Positions 46,001-54,673 of a stretch of DNA of 64,000 nucleotides are shown here, piece by piece. The notes beneath the pieces were generated by a model that was given only the letters and a program-made list of their open reading frames with translations, did not search any database and was not told the origin of the DNA. Numbering within the stretch: the first letter of the stretch is position 1; every line of letters begins with the position of its first letter. Made by a program: the position numbers and the translations under genes. The stretch covers positions 1 through 64,000 of the forward strand of contig CAYTGM010000024.1 of assembly GCA_964437365.1 (NCBI GenBank), given 5' to 3'. The DNA comes from CAYTGM01 sp964437365. GTDB lineage: Bacteria > Sumerlaeota > Sumerlaeia > SLMS01.

Positions 46001-46136
46001 AAACGATTGGAGGATCAATGTCGGGATATTCACGAACAGGAAGACCCGTATAGGCAAGAACACCAAACGCAATGAACAGGAGGTTTACAACAATCGCGAA
46101 AACGGGTCGCTTGACGGAGATATCAGAAATAAACAT
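43023..46136 (-). CDS. RND efflux pump inner-membrane permease (HAE1/AcrB-like)
   Basis: 1,037 residues, the normal RND length, with 12 predicted membrane helices and two large periplasmic loops. The opening MFISDISVKRPVFAIVVNLLFIAFG and the TM4 proton-relay segment LALVLAIGLVVDDSIVVLENIYRRIE with its Asp pair identify an HAE-1 drug/solvent exporter driven by proton influx. The second half contains ITILFGVAFSTALTLYVIPTLYYL. The start lies two bases after the stop of the adaptor gene, so the two are one operon. No TolC-type outer-membrane gene is adjacent. Substrates cannot be read. Confidence 0.95.
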   Translation of the reverse strand: MFISDISVKRPVFAIVVNLLFIAFGVLAYTGLPVREYPDIDPPIVSVEISYPGASAEVVETRITQVVEDSISGLEGIKTIQSRSRDGRCDIDLEFITSRDVDAAANDVRDRVSRVADNLPEEAEPPEIVKVDSDASVIMWLNLSSPNMTSMELTDYAQRYLQDRLSVIDGVARVRLGGRRDYSMRVWLDREALAARSLTVEDVENALRSENVELPAGRVESLEREFTARMKREYQTAEDFSQMVIAKGGDGYLVRLGDVARVEVGPESDRTDFRGNGEPMIGLGIVRQSTANTLDVTSSVKEEVVKINQSLPNGMQIYQSYDTSIFIEEAIYEVFKTLLIAIGLVVLVIFLFLGSARATLIPAVTVPVSLTGSMIALSAFGFSINLLTLLALVLAIGLVVDDSIVVLENIYRRIELGEPPLLAAYRGAREVGFAVVATTMVLVAVFVPLAYMEGNIGRLFSEFALALAAAVCFSSIVALTLSPVMAAWFLKPVSEKKLWLVDHIDRGFDKIEDWYIRSVKVIVRFPLLIGAGIASTVVCIMILVDAIPRELAPQEDRGAFFIIAKTPEGSSFQHALREMRKVEADMLPLISSGEAMRILARVPASFGGDEVIDGGRGIVLLEHWNKRERSTEEIMTELREKFSKHPGVKAFPVMRRALGGGAGQSIEFVIGGPTYDDLVEWRDIILEKAASYPGLTSLDSDYEETKPKLNIAIDRERAADLGVSVRTVGRTLETMLGKRRVTTYIDDGEEYDVILEAEDEDKQSFNDLSNIYVRSERSSQLIPLSNIVRLEESADAPERRRYNRFRAITISANLTPGYKLGEALDFLETTARESLPATAVIDYKGESREYKEAGDNVIFVFALSLLVVFLVLAAQFESFIHPVIIILTVPLAVAGALLGLFSMGSTLNIYSQIGIVMLIGLAAKNGILIVEFANQLRDEGYSFDESLFLASKARLRPICMTGVSTMFGAVPLVLATGAGSESRATIGITILFGVAFSTALTLYVIPTLYYLMGRLTRSPQELERELNKLSDEVPNQV

Positions 46137-46138
46137 TC

Positions 46139-47419
46139 TTACTCACCCTCGTAACTCAAAGGAGATGGGAGAATGAAATCTTCTCTCACTTCTACAATCT
46201 CAACCGGTGCGCCAGGACGAAGCCTGATGGTTCCCTCAGAGACGACCTGAGTTGATTCTTCAATTCCATCAATTATTTCCACGACACCCGGCTGACGACG
46301 CCCAGTCGTGATAGGTGTCAACTGAGCATTGCTCTCTTCATCAATCGTATAGACGAAATTCTGCCCCTGGCGTGGTACCACAGCCTGCTCGGGAATGAGG
46401 AGGACGTTGTCGCGGGACTGAATCACTTCCACTGTAAGGAGCATGCCGGGGCGAAGCGTTGCATCTGGATTATCGATCAAGGCTCTGATCACAACAGAAC
46501 GTGACACCGGGTCGAGCCGGCTGTCTATACCAGAAATCTTGCCACTGAATGTCTGACCGGGATAGGCAACACTGTGGGCTTCTATTTCCTGATCCATCTT
46601 GATCGACGAGATAAACTTCTCGGGAATGGAAAAGTCGAGTTTAATAGGGTCTATATCATCAAGCGTGGTAATCACCGTTGAGGGGCTGACTGTTGCCCCT
46701 GCACTCACCTGGCGCAGACCCAGCATCCCGGCAAAGGGGGCGCGCAGAATACGGTCCTGCTGTTTTGCCTGCTGTGACTTTGCCCGGGCGTTTGCTGATT
46801 GAACGCGAGCTTCCGCTGACTGAACACGCGCTTCCGCCGAGGCGATTCGCGCCTCGGCTGTTTCCAGTTGAGCCTGCAGCGTCTCGAAAGATGCCGTTGC
46901 CTCCTCGAGGTCAGACTCTGTGGAAACTCCTTCATCCAGAAGACGCTTAATACGATTCAGATCTTTCTCCGCTTCCCGAATGGAGGCCTTGACTTCGGTG
47001 ACGCGAGCGCGCTCAGCAACGAGACTCGCTTCTGCCTCAAGGAGACTCGCTTTCTCTTCGGCCAACGTTGCCAGTTCTTCATCCTCGAGTGCGAGCTCCT
47101 CATCTTTGCTGAGCTCAACAATGAGATCCCCTTCCTCAACCAGATCTCCATCCTCAAAGAACACAGCGGTGATGCGTTCTGTCACGGGAGGCGTAATCGC
47201 AACCGACTCGTTGGCGCGGGCGGTGCCGATGGCCTCGATGCGGTCAACGAAAGGCTGACGGCTTGCAGGAGTCACGACAACGGGCGTGGGTGGTGTCTCG
47301 CGTTCCGTTGGTTTCGCGGCTGTCAGCTCGGTAATAAAGTAAAGTCCAACGGGCAGTCCGATGATACCGATGAGCAGAATTCCACTGAGGGCGAATTTAT
47401 TCATAGATGAAATTTTCAA
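46139..47419 (-). CDS. RND pump periplasmic adaptor (membrane fusion protein, HlyD/AcrA-like)
   Basis: 426 residues. An N-terminal signal-anchor (FALSGILLIGIIGLPVGLYF) precedes the lipoyl half-motif ITPPVTERITAVFFEDGDLVEEGDLIVEL, a long coiled-coil hairpin rich in Ala, Glu and Arg (about 100-200) with repeated AEARVQSAEARVQSANAR, then the second lipoyl half RAPFAGMLGLRQVSAGATV and a beta-barrel domain. It bridges the inner-membrane RND permease to an outer-membrane channel. It is the first gene of the two-gene pump operon. Confidence 0.95.
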   Translation of the reverse strand: MKISSMNKFALSGILLIGIIGLPVGLYFITELTAAKPTERETPPTPVVVTPASRQPFVDRIEAIGTARANESVAITPPVTERITAVFFEDGDLVEEGDLIVELSKDEELALEDEELATLAEEKASLLEAEASLVAERARVTEVKASIREAEKDLNRIKRLLDEGVSTESDLEEATASFETLQAQLETAEARIASAEARVQSAEARVQSANARAKSQQAKQQDRILRAPFAGMLGLRQVSAGATVSPSTVITTLDDIDPIKLDFSIPEKFISSIKMDQEIEAHSVAYPGQTFSGKISGIDSRLDPVSRSVVIRALIDNPDATLRPGMLLTVEVIQSRDNVLLIPEQAVVPRQGQNFVYTIDEESNAQLTPITTGRRQPGVVEIIDGIEESTQVVSEGTIRLRPGAPVEIVEVREDFILPSPLSYEGE

Positions 47420-48471
47420 TGAGTTGAATTTGGAGCTTATTTAATCAAAGTCAATCTGTGCCATTGCTGTGCCAGATGATTGACCGGCGAGGAGTTAGAT
47501 CGGATCAGGACAGGAGGTCAAACAAGGTCTTTTGCGAAGTGCCTCCGATTTCCAATGGATGGCTGATCGGTCTGGAGAGATAAGATTGAGATACTTGAGG
47601 TTACCTTGAGGGCTGGAGCTCCTCCGCTGACTGCTGATGATGACTAGTCTGAATGCGAAGCAACTCGTGGACTTAGTGGAGTTGTTTTGAGCGTTTGGGT
47701 GCAACGCTCTCGAGGCGGCTAGAGTGGATGCCGCGTCGATCCTGGACCTATCTCGGTCCGATGCCCATCGCTCCTACATCGCTCCGACATCGTACCGGCA
47801 TCGTCCCTGGAGGGGTTTGGATGCGAATTTTTACCGTGTCTCCCCCTCCTGGGAACGCTGGTCGAAGACCGGCGCTTTTAACCTTAGAGTCATATTAAGA
47901 AGTCATGGGTAGATAGATGGTGTGCGAGAGGGAGAGATCTGTGCACTTGGAAACGCAACAATAGTGGTGCTATTTCGAGGCTTCCAGGCTCTCAGAGATA
48001 CTGCTCGTACCCAGCACATAATGAGCAGGACTTCTGAAGATAACTCTCGAAACCTTCACTGTATAATGACAGCAATTCAACGGATGGAATGGCAAAACCA
48101 CCGAGCACTCCGATGTGCACATGGAAGGACTTGGATGGGAACTTTGCCGGATGCACCCTCCCTGGGACCGCCCGATCTCCTGATCGGCATGATAGATTCC
48201 CCACGAATAAACTCGGATAGACAAAGAGACAAAAATGACGACGGTAGCGTCCAGAATGCTTCACGCCAAGACTTGGCGGCTTTCCTTCTGATTGCCAATA
48301 CTATAATCTCTAGAGTCAGTTTAGAAACCTCAAGAGATGGAGGACGGCTGAAAGGTTTCTGAACCATCACTGGATATTTGAGATACAATGCTTACGCATT
48401 CTTCATTTGCAATAGTTGATCTGGTATTGACTGAGGAAAAATCTGAGTTTGAAACAAGCCAAAGTGCAAAT
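47420..48471. other. Gene-poor stretch with degenerate repeats
   Basis: 1,052 bases. I see no credible gene; a 146-residue plus-strand frame (47922-48362) has no start signal or family. Two stretches, about 47815-47862 and 48130-48176, resemble each other (TTGGATG-GAA-TTT-CCG ... CCCTCC-TGGGA-CG), so part of the region seems to be a diverged duplication or two copies of a mobile non-coding repeat. Confidence 0.5.
47841..47875. repeat. GGGAACGC-type interspersed palindrome
   Basis: CCTCCTGGGAACGC is followed by a small hairpin GCTGGTC-GAA-GACCGGC (7 bp with one G-T pair). In translation this gives the PGNAGRRPA-type peptide that I remember as a frequent by-product of interspersed repeats in Verrucomicrobia and Planctomycetes; recollection only. 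Confidence 0.45.
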
Positions 48472-49236
48472 CTATTCCTCTCTGGGAGACAACTTATAGA
48501 CGAGGATCAGTTTTAACCCAAGGACAAATAGCATTGTTAAGCAGAATGCGACGAAATTGATGCACAACTCTTCCCAGCGCGACGGGATATAGACCGGTTG
48601 GTTAAACATTTCCGAAAACTCGATCTCATGTTCACCGTTTCTTTTCAGCAGTGCGAATCCGAAAAAGTAAACAAAGAATGCAATGGAGTTAAATATCAAG
48701 ACGGCGATCGAGTAGCCCAGGAGATTAAGTAGCGTCGTGTTCAACATCAAAGGCAGGTTTGAATTCCTGGCCCGAGAGAATTTCAGAAACGAGAAAGAAA
48801 CAATCCGGACCGTAAGGATTTGGTTCCACAAAATAGAGAACAAAGATATCAAAAGAGGCACGGCAAGATGGTACCAACGCCAAGGACTATTCACCTCTCT
48901 TATATATTTCGTTAGAATAAACCATTCTATAGCTATTCCAACAAACATGATCATGGAGCATATGCTTATGTGAGACTGAAGGAGCTTTAAAGTGTCGAGC
49001 GAGCCATTAGATGGATTGCTCTCAAGACATTCAATAGAAACTGAGGTTTGGCCCAACATGATGAGAAACGTTGCGAAGACTATTAGTAGATCAATGACAA
49101 CAACACGGCAAAACAGATATACTCGACCGAGGTTGAACTCAAAATGGAAAGTGAAGAAATAGAAAATGAGTGGGAGGATTATGGAAAATACACCCAGGCT
49201 TATATACGAAGCTATTTTATTATAACCGCCATTCAT
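48472..49236 (-). CDS. Integral membrane protein, function unknown
   Basis: 254 residues from the ATG at 49236 (a GTG seven codons upstream is possible). About six hydrophobic segments are visible: SLGVFSIILPLIFYFFTF, VVVIDLLIVFATFLIML, ICSMIMFVGIAIEWFIL, HLAVPLLISLFSILW, LLGYSIAVLIFNSIAFFVYFF and FVAFCLTMLFVLGLKLILV. Between them are short loops, and the C-terminus is KLSPREE. No family recognised. It sits between two gene-poor regions and is noticeably AT-richer than the pump genes, so it may be an acquired gene. Confidence 0.65.
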   Translation of the reverse strand: MNGGYNKIASYISLGVFSIILPLIFYFFTFHFEFNLGRVYLFCRVVVIDLLIVFATFLIMLGQTSVSIECLESNPSNGSLDTLKLLQSHISICSMIMFVGIAIEWFILTKYIREVNSPWRWYHLAVPLLISLFSILWNQILTVRIVSFSFLKFSRARNSNLPLMLNTTLLNLLGYSIAVLIFNSIAFFVYFFGFALLKRNGEHEIEFSEMFNQPVYIPSRWEELCINFVAFCLTMLFVLGLKLILVYKLSPREE

Positions 49237-49257
49237 CTTGAGATCTCTTTCAAACAC

Positions 49258-49614
49258 ACCTTACCGCCATCTTATCCTTTATATCGCTCTCTATTTCCAT
49301 GGAGTCGATATCCCTGCTAATCAGCAACAAGGTCATCAATACTCGAGAGATAATGGGCACCTTGAAGCCTCATGAATTATTAGTCGATGTTTGAGTAAAG
49401 ACGCTTACGACATTAACAGAACAGAGCCTTCTCATTCGACCGGATTCGGAAGCCCCAAGTTTGTCGGATCAAGGCCGTTGTCCCCCTTTTATGTAACAGT
49501 CGTCATGAGAGTATGCGGGCTTATAGTCTGTGGATCCAGCGCCAGGTTTGAGGCGATGCCTCCTCCTCCCGAGGGGGTGGGAAATTTGAACCATGGTCTC
49601 GATTGTACTTCTCC
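49258..49614. other. Intergenic region with a possible IS3-type end
   Basis: 357 bases. TGTCCCCCTTTT at 49479-49490 resembles the terminal inverted repeat of IS3/IS481-type elements and lies about 125 bases beyond the transposase remnant's stop, so it may mark the 3' end of the dead element. No other feature. Confidence 0.4.
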
Positions 49615-49875
49615 TTAATATCGACTGGAGTCCTGTGGACAAGGGATCCATGCAGCCGCATGGTGATTCCATTTCCACTTCCAATTATTTCCCATCACTT
49701 CTACCTCCAGCATTTTATGAAAGTTCTCTCCATCGATGAACTCATCGCGCACGCGACTATGGAAACTCTCAGCAAAGCCGTTCTTCCATGGTGAGTCAGG
49801 CTCGATATACGCCGTCTTTACCTCAGAGCCCGCAAGATTCTCACGAAGGCTTTTCGCGATAAAGTCGATGACCAA
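49615..49875 (-). pseudogene. IS3-family transposase (OrfB) C-terminal remnant
   Basis: 86 residues keep the last part of the DDE integrase core: AYIEPDSPWKNGFAESFHSRVRDEF, where the Glu of FAESFH is the third catalytic acid, followed by a helix and a degenerate copy of the usual YNTIRPHSSLGY ending (here WNHHAAAWIPCPQ). The first two catalytic Asp segments and OrfA are missing, and nothing recognisable continues upstream, so the element is truncated and cannot transpose. Confidence 0.85.
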
Positions 49876-50133
49876 AACACTTTGTCGCTCGTAATCGAAC
49901 GAGCGGGCTGAAGCAAGAGACTGAGAAACAACGGTAGGACCCGTGACAACTAACGGACCATATTTCCGGAAGTTAGAGTGGGCACCAAACCTCTTGTCCG
50001 ATATAAGCCGACTACATGTACTCCCTTTAGCATCCCGAAATCCTCGAAATAGCCAACTGGTCCTCTGTTTTCAAAATACAGCATCGAGAATTATTTCTAT
50101 CCACGTACTCGGACCCTTGTTCTCGCATCCACT

Positions 50134-50601
50134 CTAAGTGTTCGGCACTCGGAGTTCATAGCTGATAAACTTCTGTCCGAATAGTGTGCTCTCAAATACT
50201 CTAACGGACCTTTTTCGAAGAAAGGTATATTCAGGACGTGTGGCCAATAAATGCAAAAGAACTTTGTCATGACCCAGTTCAGAAGCCCAAGTGATGACAT
50301 CCTTGAATACACGCACTCCTATGCCCCAGTATTTCTCATCCAAAACGATGGCTAGCTCGTAAGAATCGTTTTCGAACTGAATCCCACACCAACCCGCCAC
50401 AGCCTTATCGACCATGATGCCTCGAACTCTACATCCGCTTTTCGAGTTGACTGTTACTTTCCCTGCAATCCAAGCCTGTATTGAGGACTGGTCGAATAAA
50501 GCATGAGAGACGAGATATTCACGAACCTTTTGTTTGTTAAGAATGCCCAGTAGTTCGTTTGGGTTAAGCTCTTCGATTCTTACATATGAGACTTGTTCCA
50601 T
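50134..50601 (-). CDS. GNAT-family N-acetyltransferase
   Basis: 155 residues from the ATG at 50601 (AGGAT about eight bases upstream); a TTG/ATG at 50637/50634 would extend it by up to 12 residues. The GNAT fold is seen in the strand pair GIMVDKAVAGWCGIQF, the strand SYELAIVLDEKYWGIGVRVFKDVITWA covering the acetyl-CoA loop (motif A, here YWGIGVRV in place of the usual Q/RGxGxG/A) and the last strand VLLHLLATRPEYTFL. Substrate unknown. It lies alone between a dead IS and a gene-poor stretch. Confidence 0.75.
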   Translation of the reverse strand: MEQVSYVRIEELNPNELLGILNKQKVREYLVSHALFDQSSIQAWIAGKVTVNSKSGCRVRGIMVDKAVAGWCGIQFENDSYELAIVLDEKYWGIGVRVFKDVITWASELGHDKVLLHLLATRPEYTFLRKRSVRVFESTLFGQKFISYELRVPNT

Positions 50602-51420
50602 GGCTGATCCTGTTGGGAAAGTCGTTGCTGGCATCAACTGATAAGATGGGTTGTATTCACCTGTAAGAGAACAATACGGATAATGATTTCTCCAGCTTTA
50701 TTTGGCGAGAATTAGTTTTCCCATATGCTGATCATTAAATTTGCCGTGTTTGATTGTGTCAATAAATGGCTGCTCCTCAAGGGAGCGCTTCTATACTCAG
50801 ACTTTTGCCTTATCTACTAGTGAGTGGAGGTGAACAAGAAGTTCGTCAAAGAACGGCGCAGAAGATATACAATCGCGTATCGAGCTTCTGGCCAAGCGCT
50901 TCTGAGCGCAAAACTCATTTTCTCTAGACTACAAATGCTCCTTCAAGCTTTTTAACCCTCCTGGAGAGATATCCACCGTGGGGCTCTTCATGGAGCTTCT
51001 CTCAAAGGAAGACGTCATTCCAGATCGTTCTTTTCGAATGTCTACTGGCTCACGGAAAAGAATACACTCACACCAATCAGACATTTAAATGACGTCTCCG
51101 ATCAAGGCGAAGCCTTGCCGAAGGCCTCATGTTTTAACGTGAGGACAAGGTCTACGATCTATCCCCGCAACCGTTTCAACGGTTCCGGTCCTTGAAGGCT
51201 AGTTCCCGCGTATAGATCTCAACGGTAGCTAGATCATAGCTTTTGTCTCCCCACAAGAGAACTAGATTCCAATTTTCCAATTTTGATTCAGTCACTGCTC
51301 GAGATTTGGGTGAGCCGAATTCGATTCACCTCTTAATATGAGCAAAGGCCCCCGAGAAGCAGGAGGAAGAAGAATAAGCGGAAAACCTCATGGAAGAATA
51401 GCAGTGGAAAGAAGAGAAAG
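50602..51420. other. Gene-poor stretch, no gene supported
   Basis: About 819 bases. Only weak structures: an inverted AGACGTCATT/AATGACGTCT pair (51010-51019 and 51088-51097) and a small AACCGT-TTCA-ACGGTT hairpin near 51170. A plus-strand frame running into 51604 is only the antisense reading of the tRNA gene. Confidence 0.5.
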
Positions 51421-51496
<76 letters not shown>

Positions 51497-51565
51497 ACAC
51501 GTCACGTCGGTGTGAGCGCAGAAACCTCGTCACTTCGGCCGTGCGTGTCAAGAGGGAAGGACCTG

Positions 51566-53101
51566 CTATTTTTTAAATTTATCTTCTTCATCATGATGCT
51601 CTGAGGGGGTACCGCTCATAGTCTTCTCGAAGTGCTCGCCAAACATGGGAATCTCGGTGGAAACGCGCTGAATAATGCTGTCTATCTTCGTCAGACTATC
51701 GGTCAGCTCTTTCACTTCGTTTGCGACGACTTCTTTTTCGGGATCAGCCTGGTAGGACTCTCCGGTAGTCAGGAGTGAGATTCTCTGCACCAGATCTCGA
51801 ACAGTCTCTGCGGATTGCTGCTGACGATAATTCAAGAGCGCCAGCTGGCGTCTGAGCTGGTGGACCATGTCCAGACCCACGTCGAGTTCTTTTTCAAGAG
51901 CTCCAAGGGCCTCTTTTTCGGTGATTCTCTGGAGAGCTTCCTCTGTGACGGCCGCAGCAGTGCCTGCAAGACCGGGCCTCGGCCCGCCTGAATGCCCTGG
52001 TCCATCCATCTGATTTCTGAGGAGCTGTGCCTGGGCGTGAAGTCGTTTTGCCATCGAAAGGATACGAGACTTACGAGGGTCCATCTCAACCAGCTGAGAG
52101 GCTTTGGGAGGAGCTTTCGCAGCCTTATCGTCAGGTTGAGGCTTATCGACGTCATCCATGTCGCTCTCATCAGAAGCAGGGTTACTCAGGATCGCGCTGA
52201 CATCTGTGTCGTCGTCGATCATCTTAGCGTCTTTAAGCTGCTGATAAGTAAAGCGATCGGTATCTTCGCTGGTCTCGCCGGCGGCGGAATGAGTGGGACC
52301 GCCGAGTTTTTCTGCTCCCGTGAGCATTTGTGTGGGTGCAGATCCTTGCACGCGCCGGGCAGCAATGAGGGTATCTTCATCTACTTTGTCAATAAACTCG
52401 GAAGGCAGGTCATCAAGTGTGATGACGGGTCCTTGAGCGTTCAAGGCAGCGCGAGCGGTTACAAGGAGCAAATCTTCAGAATTGGCTTCCCAGCCCCACT
52501 GTCTATACAGGCTGAGAACGGCAGGATCGATAGATTCCGCCATAGTTCTTCCCGTTTCATAAGCGCGTTTAAGGGCGTAGCGTACGAAAGCAGGAATGTC
52601 TTCTTTACGGTAGCGAAGAGGAGGGATTTCGATGTGCTGACGCTCAAACAGCTCACTGAGTTCAGGGAGGATAGGTGTTTTCGATGAAAGTGTTTCCATG
52701 TCGAGGCTGGTCATGAGAATGAGTCTCACGTCGGCCTCAACGAGCTCGCCGGTCATAGGATCGGCGAAGGCATTATCGGTGGCCATCTCCACGAGAGTAT
52801 ACTGCATGTCGATGGGAAATTCTTTTTGAAGGTGAATGATCAGGGATCCGCCGTCGCAGGACTGAAAATGCTGGGCGAGATCAGGTGGCAGTTTCCAGGA
52901 GACCGCAACTTTTGAGAGAGGTCCTGCAGCTCTTTCACTCAGTTGATGAATGAGTTTCGCTGCGAGTGCCTTCTCGGTGCCCAGCTCGCCGGTGATAAAC
53001 ACAGGTTCGTTGTTTTCAGCAGCTCGCTCTATTCGTTTATTCGCTTCAGCGGCAAGTCGGGATATCCCCGGTAAGCTTTTTTGCACGTTGAAAGATCTCA
53101 A
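51566..53101 (-). CDS. Degenerate NtrC-like AAA+ protein with C-terminal coiled coil
   Basis: 511 residues, TTG start at 53101 with AAGGA nine bases upstream. The first about 250 residues follow the sigma-54 activator AAA+ fold, but the key sites are lost. Walker A reads GELGTEKA instead of GETGTGKE, the Walker B DE pair is replaced (GGSLIIHLQ for GGTIFLDE), and the GAFTGA loop is missing. The sensor-like end FERQHIEIPPLRYRKEDIPAFVRYAL is well kept. There is no Fis-type DNA-binding domain; instead an acidic linker leads to long helices rich in Glu, Gln and Leu (about 360-495), probably coiled coil. It cannot be an ordinary sigma-54 activator; a structural or regulatory partner role is inferred. 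Confidence 0.75.
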   Translation of the reverse strand: MRSFNVQKSLPGISRLAAEANKRIERAAENNEPVFITGELGTEKALAAKLIHQLSERAAGPLSKVAVSWKLPPDLAQHFQSCDGGSLIIHLQKEFPIDMQYTLVEMATDNAFADPMTGELVEADVRLILMTSLDMETLSSKTPILPELSELFERQHIEIPPLRYRKEDIPAFVRYALKRAYETGRTMAESIDPAVLSLYRQWGWEANSEDLLLVTARAALNAQGPVITLDDLPSEFIDKVDEDTLIAARRVQGSAPTQMLTGAEKLGGPTHSAAGETSEDTDRFTYQQLKDAKMIDDDTDVSAILSNPASDESDMDDVDKPQPDDKAAKAPPKASQLVEMDPRKSRILSMAKRLHAQAQLLRNQMDGPGHSGGPRPGLAGTAAAVTEEALQRITEKEALGALEKELDVGLDMVHQLRRQLALLNYRQQQSAETVRDLVQRISLLTTGESYQADPEKEVVANEVKELTDSLTKIDSIIQRVSTEIPMFGEHFEKTMSGTPSEHHDEEDKFKK

Positions 53102-53464
53102 GGAGGCATCCTTCTATGGATTCTGTCTAGTTGACTTACAGTTAACTAGTCTCGAACAGGAGACACAAACGCGAGCAAAAATCGTCTCGGTTGGGAAAAT
53201 AATCAAGGAACCTGCTCGAATCTCGGTTATCGTGGAGGGAATTCTGGAACAATTTCCACTCTTTTTCTCCGTTTCGCCCTGAGAATTGATGCTCTCATTT
53301 GGACCATAAGCCGTAAGAGAAGCGATTTCATGATTATTTGTAAGTCTTTTCTCCCTCTTCTCTTGACCATCTTCCAATGAGTTTCGCCTAATCGAGGCCC
53401 GAATGAATGGCGACACCTTTCGAGTAACCCTTACGGTGTAGAGATCCCTTAGAAAGTAAGCTGA
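53102..53464. other. Divergent promoter region
   Basis: 363 bases between the pseudo-AAA+ gene and the LacI gene, with the palindrome at 53127-53149 as the only clear structure. Confidence 0.5.
53127..53149. promoter_or_regulatory. Candidate operator palindrome
   Basis: CTAGTTGAC-TTACA-GTTAACTAG is a 23-base near-perfect palindrome (8 of 9 positions per arm). It sits just upstream of the minus-strand gene start and 316 bases before the LacI-type regulator gene, which could bind it. Confidence 0.4.
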
Positions 53465-54538
53465 ATGGCTGGTTCCACCCCCAAGCAGACGAAACGAGTA
53501 ACAATTTCAGATGTAGCAAAGGAAGCAGGAGTCTCGATCGCGGCCGTCTCAAGGATTCTGAATAATTCTTATGATGGGTTCAGCGCCCGTGAGGAAACGA
53601 AACAGCGCGTTTATTCTGCCGTGAAGAAGCTGGGCTATCGCCCGAGCCGCGCTGCAGTTCGTCTGGCTACCGGTCGCCATAACGCTATTGGCCTCTGCTA
53701 CCCGGTGCACGATTCTCTGGAGGGAGCGATCGATACGTCCTCTCTTTCACAGGTTTTTCGCCACTTCGACCTCATGCTGGTGCAGCACGGTATAGCACGC
53801 TGCCTGAAGACCCAGAATATGGATCTTGTAGTGATGCCTCGACACTCGGGAAGGACTATTCCCGAGCTGATCAGTCAGGCCCAGGAAACGGTCGACGGAA
53901 TCATTTGGATCAACCCGGAGGACGACGCGGAAGGTCTTGGAAAAGTTATTGAAAGCGGTCTCAAGGTAGGAATTGTTGGTCCAGCTCCCCTGAATGGGGA
54001 CTTTATCAATGTCAGAACGGATGAAACACTGGCCGGGCGCATGGCCATGGGCCATCTGATCGTTTGTGGAGCCCGGAAGATTACTGTCTGCGTACCAGAA
54101 ACGAAAAAACGCGAGCAGGCAACCGTCGAAAGACTGGAAGGCGTCAAGAAAGCTGTTTCTGACTTCACCGACGATGTGAGCTTTGAGGTCGCGTATCTAC
54201 CCGGTGAGCTCAAGAAAACCCGGGAAGGATTTAAGAAATACCTGAAAGAGAATGGTCAGCCCGACGGGATTCTCACCCTCGGTGAGCATCTTCCCTACGC
54301 AGTCCTCGCAGAGCTGCTGGAGACAGGCGCAAAGGTGCCAGAGGAAACCAAGATTGTTGGCTTCGAAGAGAACCTGACGTTTATTCTCTGCAGTCCCACC
54401 ATCAGCGGTCTTCGCTACCCCACTGAAGAAATGTGCTACCGTACTGCCGAGATGTTGCTTGAGTTTATTAAGTCGGGAACACCAACAAAACCGCTCTATA
54501 TGACTCCTCAGCTTATTGCTCGTGAAAGCTGCCACTGA
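53465..54538 (+). CDS. LacI-family transcriptional regulator
   Basis: 357 residues. The N-terminal helix-turn-helix is typical: VTISDVAKEAGVSIAAVSRILNN, with a hinge helix RPSRAAVRLATGR. The periplasmic-binding-like effector domain (about 75-350) contains IGLCYPVHDSL, VDGIIWINPED, VGIVGPAPLNGDF and VRTDETLAGRMAMGHLI. Such regulators usually sense a sugar or nucleoside. No sugar transporter is adjacent; the nearest following gene is an aldo/keto reductase 135 bases downstream, a possible target. Confidence 0.92.
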   Translation: MAGSTPKQTKRVTISDVAKEAGVSIAAVSRILNNSYDGFSAREETKQRVYSAVKKLGYRPSRAAVRLATGRHNAIGLCYPVHDSLEGAIDTSSLSQVFRHFDLMLVQHGIARCLKTQNMDLVVMPRHSGRTIPELISQAQETVDGIIWINPEDDAEGLGKVIESGLKVGIVGPAPLNGDFINVRTDETLAGRMAMGHLIVCGARKITVCVPETKKREQATVERLEGVKKAVSDFTDDVSFEVAYLPGELKKTREGFKKYLKENGQPDGILTLGEHLPYAVLAELLETGAKVPEETKIVGFEENLTFILCSPTISGLRYPTEEMCYRTAEMLLEFIKSGTPTKPLYMTPQLIARESCH

Positions 54539-54673
54539 TCAAGTTTAGATCTCCCGCGAGCAGGTCGCACTTGCACCTGAGTTTTCAGCCATTACAATGA
54601 AAGTTAAAGTCGTGCTTTACAATCGAAAGGGTCGTTTCTTCGATTCAGGTTTTCATGATTAATTTTCACCGGG

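Noticed and set aside
46700..46900. Repeated GCTTCCGC-type units as a possible CRISPR or tandem DNA repeat
   Set aside because: They encode the Ala/Glu/Arg heptads of the adaptor coiled coil and have no spacer structure.
43023..47419. Long opposite-strand open frames across the RND pump genes
   Set aside because: They are antisense shadows of strongly conserved genes.
47922..48362. 146-residue plus-strand open frame in the gene-poor stretch
   Set aside because: No family, no start signal, composition not protein-like, and it lies across the degenerate repeat copy.
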